A DNA stretch of 64,000 nucleotides from Limnomonas spitsbergensis (taxonomy: Eukaryota > Chlorophyta > Chlorophyceae > Chlamydomonadales), in contig JAYJMM010000111.1 of the NCBI GenBank assembly GCA_037349105.1, positions 1 through 64,000 of the forward strand, read 5' to 3'. Position numbers and translations under genes: made by a program. Of the stretch, positions 47,051 through 57,125 are shown in pieces. Position 1 is the first letter of the stretch, and every line of letters starts with the position of its first letter. Under the pieces are notes generated by a model. That model saw nothing but the letters and a program-made list of their open reading frames with translations. It was not told where the DNA came from and did no database searches.

Positions 47051-49745
47051 CATGTGACACACAGCCCTTCCTTCAGCCCCAAAGAACACCATCAGGGCAC
47101 AACGCTCTGCTCATCCACGCCCAGTCAAGATGGCAGCATGCCATAAGGTGTCAGGAAAAGGGAGACATGCACACCTGCTGTACAGCGTTCTTGGCGTTCT
47201 GCTCAAACACACTGGCGACATTGTCCTCGATGTTGACCACCTCGACCAGCGACTTGCCGCAGAGATCGATCTTCCAAAAAGTCTTGAACTCCAGAAGCCC
47301 TATTTAGATGTCATCTTCACTCGCCTCCTCCGCAAAAGCATTAAAGACCTTGATGTCGCAGTAGGATGTGATGGCCTGATTTCCGTCGCCAGTGCCGCAG
47401 CGGGCTTTTACCTCAAGGGCCCTGAGGATCTGCAAAGGTGGCACCGATCAGAGGCAATGCATGGAAGCTCATGAGAACAGGATTGATAGATGCACATTGG
47501 AACTTCAGAGGGGTAGAGACAAGCTTGGTGGTGGGGTGAAGGAACGGGTTGCGCTACAACAGCATGCGGTGGTGTGACCACACAGGCCATGCAGAGCTTC
47601 TAGTACTCCGACAAGGAGCTCCAGGGTGGAGCACTCAAAGAGCGAGGCATGGCGTGGCTGATCCAGGAGGCGGAGGGGACAACGACCTTCCAAACAGTCT
47701 CAATAGCATGACGCCATGCTATTTACAAGTCCCATGTGTCCATGTGAGGCGGCCTGTGGAACAACATGCACTCTAACAAGAAGCGTGCGCTTCGAAAATT
47801 TGCTCTCGCTGAATAGTTTGGCATGGCAGCAGTGCACCGGTAAAGCACGAGCGCCTCATTTGCAATAGGCATGGTGCAGAAAGTAGCCGTGCCTCACCTG
47901 ATGAACAACCGGAAGCTGGTGGGAAGCAAATGCTGAGGCAACACCACCCTCGTTGCCGGCCAGTGCAAGAGCAGTTATGAGGGGGGCGTCCACCATGATG
48001 GAGCAGTCTCGCAGAAGATCGCAGAGCATGTTCAATCCCCCATCAACGTCCATCTCAGTGCAGGTTCTGAAGCTGCGGGACTTTGTGCTCTTATGGCTGC
48101 TCGAACTTCGTTTTCTCTGGGTGGGCTCCAGCTCCAGTAGCTTGCATGTACTCAACGCGGCATCAAGCACGTTGACCTTGCCTACATTGAGCAGCGTAAG
48201 TCATGGGGAGGGAGGGAGGCAGGGCGCTGAGACGCCACCCCTTGGACCCACCCTAGAGCCCCACCTGCCCCTCCCACCACAGTGCATGAGGAGAGCCTTA
48301 AGGGGACGGGTGCAAAGGCGGGCGGGAGGGAAGGGGACAGGCGCCACAGCAGCTGCTGCAGCCTCCACTGCAGTCAGCAAGGGAACAAATAATTTAAAAA
48401 TAAAAGAATGGGGTCCGCGGCGGCAAAACTGAGAGGAGGGGAAGGAAGGGACAATGGGGCAAAGGCGGGCGGGAGGGAAGGGGACGGGCAACGCAGCTGT
48501 TGCAGCCTCCGTTGCAGCCTCCATTGGAAGGCCAAATGCAATGCCCCTCTCCCAAAAGGAGCAGGGTTCGGGGAGCGCACAGGTCAGCAACATGACGGAG
48601 CACGGAAAGGGAGTGAATGCGGCCTCCGGCCGGTGGTCCAGGCAGCATGTCCCGGGACCTCCAGATGGAGGCCAGAGCGTAGCTAAAATGTAGCTTAAGG
48701 TCGATAAAAGAAGCACTACATGGGAACGCGAGGAGCATGCGCGCATGGCCATATGGTGGCGCTGGCTGAGCACTTGGCCCCGCCTTCCACTGTCAACAAC
48801 GTGTGACTTGGCACATGTTGGACCAGGCACATGCAGGTTGAAAGCGGAGCGCACTACTGCAGCCCCCTCAACACAAGGAATCCCCACTGAGGGCCTTTGG
48901 CTCCGCAACGCATTGCATAGCATTGCACCAGGGCAGAAACGGGAGCAGCCGCACAAACTCCCGTCGCAGCCCCAGCCCCGTTGCAGCCCTAATGCCATGC
49001 CTGAGAGCACCCACCTGCCGCCACTTGTGCTTGCGCCACCGCTGCAGTCAACAAGCACAACATATACATGTTAGGAAAGGTTTTAAACTAGGAAAGCCAT
49101 GCACGCGCCATACTATAGTAAAAACAGCAAGGGGGTGCACGCCCCAGCTTCAGCGCAGCGAGGGGGGCAGCACATGGCACATGCATGGAGGCACCGCGCG
49201 TCACTGACTTGCAGCCTTTTCCTTTTCCTGCAGCCAGGGCTCCACTGAGGAGAGGGGCAGGAGAGGACAATGGAGCAAAGGCGGGCCTCATGTGCAGACA
49301 GGTATCAGGCGTATACGTATAGGCAGTAGGGCAGCCAGGGGGTAGGAGGGCTGAGGGCGGTCAGGCGCGGCCGGCCACAGAAAGAGGGGCGCTGGCTGAT
49401 GCAAAGTGCAGGGCCCGGAGCCCCCACATGTGACCAGGCATGCTGCTTGGGCCTACGGCGAGGGGCTACCCACTCAACATCCTACCTCCCCTAGCATAGG
49501 CCTCTGAATGAGCATAGGGAGCGCAGGGCGCACGCACCTGTCGGAGGATACCATGTCAGCTCCATGCCCTCCTGCAGCACATGGCCGTGACCAACGCCGA
49601 CACCACCATCCTCCAAGCTGCCTCCATCGCAGAAGTGGCGAGACTTGTTGACCACTCGATACAGGTTGTCAGCATCTGACGGCGTGAACTCGTGCTTAAT
49701 GTCTTCTAGGGTCCTCCGAGAGTCTTTCACAACGACCTTGACCAT
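43995..49745 (-). CDS. Protein kinase gene with possible nuclease-like segment (CR-effector-like), parental copy
   Basis: The 3' exons lie in unit copy 3: 46818-46714, 46615-46549, 46446-46295, 45959-45686, 45119-44865 and 44275-43995. Unique 5' exons add 49745-49538 (ATG; MVKVVVKDSRRTLEDIKHEF...WYPPT), 48181-47898 (GKVNVLDAALSTCKLLELEP; joins in phase across a 1.36-kb intron filled with repeats), a probable exon at about 47690-47585 (LLDQPRHASLFECSTLELLV) and 47299-47175. A frame 47429-47307 (ILRALEVKARCG..DGNQAITSY) has an ExK...Q pattern like PD-(D/E)XK nucleases. It runs into an in-frame TAA at 47304-47306 and then continues in the same frame into the 47299 exon. The kinase core keeps all key residues: GGTGTVYGA, AAVK, HGDVRLEN and IDLG. 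A short N-terminal header, a nuclease-like domain and a small kinase resemble CR (Crinkler-RHS) proteins, which is inference. Whether the gene is intact depends on the TAA. The central exon joins are incomplete. Confidence 0.55.
48183..49490. repeat. Repeat-rich insertion inside kinase intron 1
   Basis: Contains two copies of a 'gcaaaggcgggcgggaggga' + 'aggggac(a/g)gg' + 'gcagcctcc(a/g)ttgcagcc' block (48.31-48.37 and 48.46-48.53 kb). The same family lies at 55.0 and 57.66-57.85 kb in reverse orientation. The long minus-strand open frame across it (48201-49058) is repeat-derived and not called. Confidence 0.65.
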
Positions 49746-50129
49746 GGTTAGACAGCTGCAACATGGGAACGGGGGGAAACAAGTATTGTTCCAATAAAAT
49801 TGATGAAATGCCACTTGGCCCCCATTTCACAGTGCCCCATGCTGCCCGTTTGGGGGTGTTGGGGTGTCTAGACGCCTGCACATCAAATGGATCATGCAGC
49901 CGATCAAGGCAGCCTAAGATGTCCATGACTTTGAATGATGAGAGTGGGGAGGGGAACAAGAGGCACAAAGTACCTCAAATTTGGTGGACGTAGGCATGAA
50001 CATGAAGCATGCCAGTCAAGCACACTAAAGAAATAGAAGCTTGCTATTTCCGCTGACTCGACCCTGCAGCGTCACCTAATTCGTAGCTCTACTTTTGCAC
50101 GATCTTCATTCCAGAAGCAGAGCCTGCCA

Positions 50130-50560
50130 GTCTCCTCGTTCTCAGTGGGAAAGAATCTCACAGGAACCAGGAGAAAGCAGGTCTGGAAACCTCTGCTGGT
50201 GAAGACCTTGGAAAATGGAGTTTGCGAATTGCAATTGGGGGTGCTGGGGGGGCTTTGCAAAATAGGCAACGCTACGAGACTGCAAATAGGGGCGAAGCAA
50301 CCCGACCAATCCTCGCTGCTCCTGTACTCACTGCGTATATCTCTCATACGCAGTGAGTAGGATCGTCTCTCAAACCTCACCTTGCCCAAGACAGTGTCCA
50401 AGGAACAGCAACCAGACCAAGACTCTTCCGAAGCCCTAGGACCTGAAGAAAAGGGCGTAGGTGGTCAGTGGGGAAGAATCTCACGGGAACCAGGAGAAAG
50501 CATGCCTGGACAGGCGAAGACCTTGCAAAAATTGAGTTTGCGAAAGAGGGAACGCTACGA
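50130..50560. repeat. Diverged direct duplication of about 110 bp
   Basis: 50141-50238 ('tcagtgggaaagaatctcac', 'ggaaccaggagaaagca', 'gaagaccttg', 'gagtttgcga') recurs at 50467-50545 with the same order. The two copies flank the palindrome at 50.34 kb, which may be a local rearrangement. Confidence 0.75.
50325..50359. repeat. Perfect 14-bp inverted repeat with 7-nt loop
   Basis: Arms tactcactgcgtat (50325-50338) and atacgcagtgagta (50346-50359) flank atctctc. There is no T-run after it, and the setting is eukaryotic, so it is not called a terminator. Confidence 0.9.
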
Positions 50561-50599
50561 GTTTTAATCAAAAGCTTGCTCGGCGCTAATCACCTCTCT

Positions 50600-51575
50600 G
50601 TTTCTATCCCCTAAAATCCCACCTTACGGTAGTTGAAAATAGGCACAGTTGAAAAGGAGCAGATTCCTCTTCCTCAATCGACTTCAGCAAACAAGAGCCA
50701 ATAATCGCAGGCTTCACTAGGGTGGAAAGACGTTCACTGGAGGAAAGGGTAGTTGGAAAGACGAGAATGGGGAAATAGAGAAAGGCAATAGGATGGGAAA
50801 GACGAGAATGTGGAAATGGGGACGAGAAAGGCTTGCAGGAAAACACCAAAACCCACTTTGAAAAGTATTTTCGGCAGCGAGGAATATCTTTGAGAACTGC
50901 CAAGTCGACTTTAAAGAAATCAGGCCCAAGGTGTCAATATTTTCACACTGCCGAACGCACTTCTCATTTCTTTCAGCGTTTAGAATTTATCGCAGCTTTC
51001 ATTCTTAAAAACTATGCTTCCATGTGATAAATCCAGATGGGCTGTTGAGCCTACTTTCAACTTGGAAGGAATTTTAGGGTTAGGTGTCAGCTTGGCCGTC
51101 AGTTGGCAACTGCGACAAAAGTTGCCGTATATCCTCTGCTATAAGGGGAGGACGGGGATATTGAACTGCGCCTGGCACCTCTGCGGCTAAGAAAGAAATC
51201 AACGCCATGGCGATGGAACAGTGCGGAGTAGTTTTAGGCAGAACAACATGAAACAACATGGAAAGACCAACAGGGCCGCGAGACCGAAGCCACCGAATAT
51301 GAAGTTCAAGGTCAGAGGGGAGCAGAAAATATGAAAATAGGGAAGGAAGATACCAAAAGGGGGTCTGCCAATCTGCTGGAAAGGAAACCAGGCCAAGGCA
51401 TTGCCAGCTCTTTCGCATTCTAGTGCTCTAGGTCTCGTAAACGGCCACCACATTTTCACACAACCAGACAGTTGGGGCCCCATGAGGGCGAGCCTTTTTA
51501 GCAGGGCCCAGACTCGCGGTGTCTTGACCAACACGTTTTCCACGCAAGCTACTTAGGCCATCCCACTCATGCCTG
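50600..51575. other. No gene recognised
   Basis: A short duplication 'ggaaagacgagaatg(g/t)gga' at 50.755 and 50.80 kb is the only structure seen. Minus-strand frames at 51.08-51.54 kb show no family resemblance. Confidence 0.4.
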
Positions 51576-51589
51576 CAACAGTTGCCGTC

Positions 51590-52110
51590 GGACTTGTTTG
51601 CCTTCCTGGCCTCTCATTTTTTTCTTGTTTTTGTGTTCCCTTTTCCTTTTAGTTTGTTTCTGCTCCCATCTGAACAGTTGGGCGCCCACGCGGCCGAGCC
51701 TTGTGCATGGCCCAGAGGTGTTAAGTCTTTGATCCATGCCTGCTCCAGTACAAGCTACGGTAGGCCTCGGTGCCGTCTAGTGGGCCGGTCCGTCCCCGTT
51801 CCCGTAGCTTTTCCTCGATGCTAGGGCCTAAGAAGAAAGCATGTCAATGACGTTACACCTATGGTGCCTCTTTCCCCCTCTCTTCCTTTTAGTTCCTTCT
51901 TTACTCCCTTCTGAACAGTTGGGCGCCCACGCGGCCGAGCTTTGAGCGGGCCCAGAGGTGTAACGTTATTGACCTATGGTCCCTGCCTTCTTGAGCAGGG
52001 CCCAGAGGTGTAATGTCATTGACCTATGGTCCCTGCCTTTCCTAGCTGGTTTTATGTTTGCTACAGTGGCAAAGCTTTATTTACGCAGGGCCCAGAGGTG
52101 TAACGTAATG
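51590..52110. repeat. Dispersed GGGCGCCCACGCGGCCGAG elements, nested copies
   Basis: The core occurs at 51680-51698 and 51921-51939, each preceded by a T/C-rich lead and followed by 'gggcccagaggtgtaacgt' plus 'cattgacctatggt'. The trailing part alone is repeated at 51.99-52.03 and 52.09 kb. It appears to be a small non-autonomous element inserted repeatedly into itself. Confidence 0.8.
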
Positions 52111-52554
52111 AACCTAATGGCGCTACATAAAAGCTCGGCCGTCCGGACACCGAAGTACCGGTATTCGATTGGGCGGAGAAGTGGATCAGACATGCAAAAT
52201 TCGATAGTTTGTGGAGAGGAAAATGGCTAGAAAGTCATGGCAGAACCATGCACAACGCCACCTCCACATGCTCATTGGGCTGGTGAAAATGCTGGTTAGT
52301 TTACATATCTTAAATATCTCCTCACCTATGGGCCATGCACGCAAAACGCTCGGTTGTGGATAGGTAGGAGAAAGAAAAAGGGCTAGAAATTAGGCCCAGC
52401 AGCATGCACAGCGCCGCCTCCACATGCTCGCCCTCCCCTCACCCACTATAGTTGGCACCAACGTGCTTCACATCTTGGCGGTTTTTGTTTTGTAGGTTTT
52501 TTTGAAGGCTAATCTTTAGTGGAACTCAGGTGTCGGACTTGGTCTCCTTTGCCT

Positions 52555-52690
52555 TCCCGGCCTTTCCTTTTGTTCCTTTCAACCCCTCTTCCTTTTCCCC
52601 CCCCCCTCCCTTCTGAACAGTTGGGCGCCCACGCGGCCGAGGTTTGAGCGGGCCCAGAGGTGTAACGTTATTGACATCTTGGCGGGTTCA
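52555..52690. repeat. Dispersed GGGCGCCCACGCGGCCGAG element
   Basis: C-tract, 'cccttctgaacagttgggcg', core at 52623 and then 'gcgggcccagaggtgtaacg' and 'ttattgac', the same order as the other copies. Confidence 0.8.
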
Positions 52691-52789
52691 CCACGCCCAT
52701 CCACAGACGTAAGTTCGTGGCTGCTCCTGACAAGAACATGATGCCCACTTTAGGCTCACGTCAGGCTGCATGCTTGTGTCCGGTGGTGG

Positions 52790-53560
52790 GATCCGAATGG
52801 GCATTTTGACTGTTGGGCAAGAATATTTGACCAGAATGAAGGGCTAGGCTGTTCAACCAGCAAGTTGGGCCAGGCTGTCTGATCAGACTGTTTCGCCAGA
52901 ATTTTGAGCCATGCTGCTGGGCCAGGGCTGTTTGGCCAGGGCAGTTGGGCGAGGCTGTTAGACTAGAGTGTTGGGCCGTGTTATCTGACCATGCCGTTGT
53001 GCTAGGCTGTTTGACCAGACTGTGTGACCCTGGTGTTTGACCAGGCGGCTGGGGTAAGTGTTTGGGGCTTTTGGGGCATGCTGTTTGATCGGACTGTTTG
53101 ACCATGATATTTTAACGGCCTCCTGGGCCAGGTTGTTATGACTGAAATTGTGGGCCATGCTGTTTGATCTGGGTGATGAGTCTAGCCGTTTGACCAACCT
53201 GTTGGAGTGTTGCGCCAGGTGTTTTGATTGGATGGTTGGGCCAGGCTGTTTGACCTGACTGTTGGGTCAAGCTGTTTGATCCAATCTGTTGGGCCAGGTG
53301 TATTGATTGGATTGCTGGGCCATGCTGTTTTGACTGGACTTTGGGGCCAGGCTGTTTGATCTGGGTGATGAGTCAAGTTGTTTGACCGACCGACATGTTG
53401 GACCAAGCTATTTGATCCAACCTGTTGGGCCAAGCGTTTTGATTGGATTTCTGGGTCAGGCTGTTTTACCTGACTGTTGGGCTAGGCTGTATAGCAGGGC
53501 TATCTGGCGGGAATAGGGCAACGAATGTTACCGGATTGTTCGACCATGCTGATTGACTGT
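52790..53560. repeat. Degenerate short tandem repeat ('ggccaggctgtttgaccag')
   Basis: About 750 bp built of diverged units of roughly 20-30 bp around 'gggccaggctgtttgatc' and 'gactgttgggccagg'. The minus-strand frames rich in SNSLxQ/WSN are products of the repeat and not called as genes. Confidence 0.85.
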
Positions 53561-53889
53561 TTGTGTGGCCGATCTGCTGTACCAAACTGCTGACACATAT
53601 GCCTCCCTTGCTCATTGCAAATGGCATGACTTCCCACAGAGTACCATAAATGCAGCTGTCTCGGTGCCACATGTTACTCATATCATCCTATGATGAAGGT
53701 GTCCACAGGCATCCGGCTCCAAGCTGCATAGTTTCCCTACTATTTGCGCCCCAATGATAGTTTCTTGAATGATGGCGCAACTTAACCCGAAGCCCGCACG
53801 GCAGTTAAGGGCGGAGGAGGGGTACGGCATCAATGAAAATCCCGCTCATTCCTGCTAACTGAGGGATTGTAACCCCGAGGTTCTGCATG

Positions 53890-54455
53890 GACCTGGGGTT
53901 TAACCCTGAGGCCCTGCTTGAACCTGGGGTTTAACCCTGAGGCCCTGCATGGACCTGGGGTTCAACCCTGGCACCCTGCATCGACCTGGGGTCTAACCCG
54001 GAGGCCCTGCATAGACCTGGGAATTAACCGTGAGGCCCTGCTTGGACTGGGGGTTTAACCCTGAGGTTCTGCATGGACCTGGGGTTTAACCGTGAGGCCA
54101 TGCATGGACCTGGGGTTTAACCCGGAGGCCATGCATGGACCTGGGGTTTAACCCGGAGGCCATGTATGGACCCGGGGTTTAACCCTGAGTCCCTGCATGG
54201 ACCTGGGGTTTAACCCTGAGGCCATGCATGGACATGGGGTTTAACCCGGAGGCCATGCATGGACCTGGGGTTTAACCCGGAGGCCCTGCATGGAACTGGG
54301 GTTAAACCCGGAGGCCCTGCATGGAACTGGGGTTTAACCCGGAGGCCCTGCATGGACCTGGGGTTTAACCCTGAGGCACTGCATGGAACTGGGGTTTAAC
54401 CTTGAGGCACTGCATGGACCCGGCGTTTAACCCTGAGGCCCTGCATGGACGAACC
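53890..54455. repeat. 31-bp minisatellite, about 18 copies
   Basis: Unit 'ctggggtttaaccctgaggc' + 'cctgcatggac'. Gggg positions are spaced by 31 (53895, 53926...). Variants alternate between 'ccctgag' and 'cccggag' and between 'ccctgcat' and 'ccatgcat'. Confidence 0.93.
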
Positions 54456-54724
54456 TCAATTACAAAAAACTGCTGAAGGCCCTGCATGCTTCCTTCCTAG
54501 GGGGGACACACACAGGGGCACACCTCCAACCATTTCCTGCATTTGTTTATCGGCAATAGCCGGCACACACACCCATCACATCATGTGGCCCATCCTGCTT
54601 CCTTGCCGTGTACCGCCGTCTCTGCTGCCGTTGGACGCTTTCTGCTTCATTTGACCTTGCGCATATGCATCAGGGTAGCGCCACCTTTTTTGTTTTAGTG
54701 AAGCCCCCCCCCCCCCCCCTTCGT

Positions 54725-55015
54725 TCCATCACCATGCAGAATGCATCACCGCCCCACCATTCAGAATGCATCACTGCCTGCAGAATGCATCACCGCCCCC
54801 CTCCCACCCTTTTGCACTGCCTGCAGAGTGCAGAATGCGTCACCGCCCCCCTCCCACTGCAATGCACTGCCTGCAGAATGCATCACCGCCCCCTCCCACC
54901 CTTATGCACTGCCTGCATGCTGCTTCACCGCCCCCCTCCCACCCTAATGCACTACATGCATGCTGCATCACCGCCCCCCTCCCACCCTTATGCACTGCCT
55001 GCATAATGCATCCCG
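54725..55015. repeat. 43-bp minisatellite, inverted copy
   Basis: Reverse complement of the 30.5-31.2 kb array: 'cagaatgcatcaccgccccc', 'ctcccaccctaatgcactgc', six to seven units. A C16 run lies just before it (about 54704-54719). Confidence 0.9.
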
Positions 55016-56037
55016 CCCGCCTTTGCCCCATTGTCCACTCCTGCCCCTCCTCTCAGTGGTGCCGCAAGTGCCCCATTGTATGCTCTGTCTGGTTACGCTT
55101 GCTGCCCTTCTTGTGTATTGCGAATGGCGCTCTCGTGCCACCTAGCCCCTGTGTGAATTTTAGCGGCGACGCCTAATCGTGCCGCCATGGAGCACCCCCT
55201 TGCAAGGCCTTGCTTCCTCGAACCCATGGAGCATCACCTGGTGCTGGCAACCTCGTTACTGCCCTCCTGCCTCTCCCTCCTGCCCCCCTGGCTGCGTCAC
55301 TGGGAGCTCCTGCCACCCTCGATGCAGCCCCCCTCCCTCCCACACTCGTGTTGCAGCCCCGTTTTCCACCTCGCATTGCTGACCCTTGTGCTCCCCGGGC
55401 CCTGCTCTTTTTGGGAGTTGGATGCCCCTCAGATGTTCAAGAGATCTTCACTCCACTATGCGATGTCTTCCCTTGTCTACCATCAAGTGCTTCCTCCATG
55501 TTTTCAATATAATACAGACATGTCCCTTCCTTGCCTCCATGTACCACTCACTCCCCGCTGCGCCTTTTACCACTTCTTCTGCAACGCCATCCACTTCTAC
55601 AACATCTACCGCGCCATCTACCACACCCTCAACCACGCCAACATCACCTACTGCTCCAACCATTCTCTCGACCATTCTGCAGGTGAGGGGGAGGGAGGTG
55701 GGTTTCCACAGTAGTTTCGCGGTATCTCTGGTAATATCCATTCCAGCTGAAGCAAGTGTGAACTCATACATGGGGTGCTCTGGCGCGGCAGGTGCTGTCG
55801 CACACCTCCCCGGGGTGGGTGGGACTGCTCTATCTGTCCCCGCATGGTCTTCCAAGAGCCCAGGCATTGGCCAATGAACTCCATGCATGTGCTGCCATAC
55901 GCCATCTAGTGTGGCTGGCTGCGAGCGCACGGAACGTGCCGAAGGCTAGCTGAACTTCAGCATGCCAGCTGTTTTGTCCCCCTGCTGCCTGCTTTCGCAC
56001 CACCCGAGCACAGTAAATAGAGCGAGAACCAGCCAAC
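55016..56037. mobile_element. Repeated-element debris, includes inverse match to 32.84-32.95 kb
   Basis: 55.02-55.08 kb matches the family in the kinase intron and at 57.7 kb. On the minus strand 55930-55800 (MAYGSTCMEFIGQCLGSWKT) corresponds to MAHGSTCREFLGPCRGSWET of the plus-strand 32.9-kb ORF. A run of 'accacctcc/accacttct' type repeats lies at 55.57-55.68 kb. No intact gene is evident. Confidence 0.5.
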
Positions 56038-56712
56038 CATGTTTCAGGCAGTCAAAATACCGAAGCATGGCAGGTTATTCGTGTGGCTGATGTGCTGCTC
56101 GTTGTGCCAGCTGTTCTTCTGGTTCCTGCACCTCTGGTCCTACTCGCTGTTCTGCTCCTGCTGGCTGTCCCTGCTTGCTGCTGTGGCTGCTGTTGTTCAG
56201 GCTCCACCCTGGCCTTTTTCTTGGGCCTTCCCATTCGGGCCCGGCCTTCGTCATCGCTAATCTGCACTAGATTTGCTCGAATGTCCGTGTTATTTGCCGC
56301 TGTAAACAGGCTCAAAATTCCGACCTGGACTCTGGGACGACTAACGTGCGCCTGCCTTTCTCCTCAAGATATTATCAAACATAGCTAATTATGCTTCATG
56401 TTCCTTAGCAATTCCGAATTCTCTGTTTGTTCGAGTTTAAACCCGGTGGAAAACCCTGGAAATTGGGTGTCGCGCCTTCGGCGGGGCGACTTCTTATGGC
56501 GATTGGCTAGGCCAAAATCGCAAAATCGACTTACTTTTGAATCGCCATGTAATCGCCATCGCGGAATAGGACATCACTGGCCTCCGGCTTAAGACCTCAC
56601 GGAATTTAGTAGCTGACATATAGCTGAACCTCATGCCCAGAATGTGTCTCCTACCCCACCTCAATATATTTAGTCGTTTTCTGACAGCTTGTTTGTTTGC
56701 ATCACCGTTCAT
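56038..56712 (-). mobile_element. Repeated element segment, copy 2 (inverted relative to 31.2 kb)
   Basis: Reverse complement matches 31195-31860 from 'ctgacagcttgtttgtttg' to 'aaacatggttggctgg'. At the outer edge only a remnant 'gcatcacc' of the 43-bp array remains. An extra 12 or so bases in the middle and lost bases near 56.56 kb show independent decay. Confidence 0.75.
56052..56315 (-). CDS. Small basic protein, paralogue of the 31.6-kb ORF (87 aa)
   Basis: Begins MSLFTAANNTDIRANLVQIS, followed by DDEGRARMGRPKKKARVEP, a Gln-rich stretch and an SRSRTASRTRG tail. The GRPKKKAR segment resembles an AT-hook or nuclear-localisation signal. The reading frame is kept relative to the other copy. 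Function unknown. Confidence 0.5.
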   Translation of the reverse strand: MSLFTAANNTDIRANLVQISDDEGRARMGRPKKKARVEPEQQQPQQQAGTASRSRTASRTRGAGTRRTAGTTSSTSATRITCHASVF

Positions 56713-56974
56713 GGTGCACATCATCCCATGTACATTTTTGTGTGCTCGTGTTTTGCTATGCACCCTGAGGCCGTGCATGGACCCGGGGGTTGCACTCTCT
56801 CTGGGATGCCAAGCTAGCATGCATGGTTATCTGGGGCCTCAGTATGGAGGCCGGATTGTAGCTGAAAGTTACTGCACCTTCAATAAAAATGCGGGCACGT
56901 CAATAGTACGCACTGCACTTTGATGTCCGTCTGCGTTTTAATTGCCACAGTGCATGCTACCCGGAGTATCTGGG

Positions 56975-57125
56975 ACCTGGGGCGTCACTGTGACCTGCTG
57001 GTGGTTCCCTGGGGTGCACTTTGTCCTGCTGGTAGTTCCCCGTGCGTCACTGTGACCTGCTGTTGGTTCCCTGGGGCGTCACTTTGTCCCGCTGGTAGTT
57101 CCCTGGGGCGTCACTGTGACACGCT
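56975..57125. repeat. About 35-bp tandem repeat, four copies
   Basis: Unit 'cactgtgacctgctggtggt' + 'tccctggggcgt'. Units alternate cactgtgac with cactttgtcc. Confidence 0.8.

Noticed and set aside
48201..49058. 285-aa minus-strand ORF in the kinase intron
   Set aside because: It consists of a repeat family that recurs at 55.0 and 57.7 kb, with no domain and internal duplications.
50325..50359. Rho-independent terminator
   Set aside because: No U-tract follows the hairpin, and the genome is eukaryotic.
52760..53433. Asn/Ser/Gln-rich minus-strand ORFs
   Set aside because: Generated by the degenerate ggccaggctgtttgaccag repeat.
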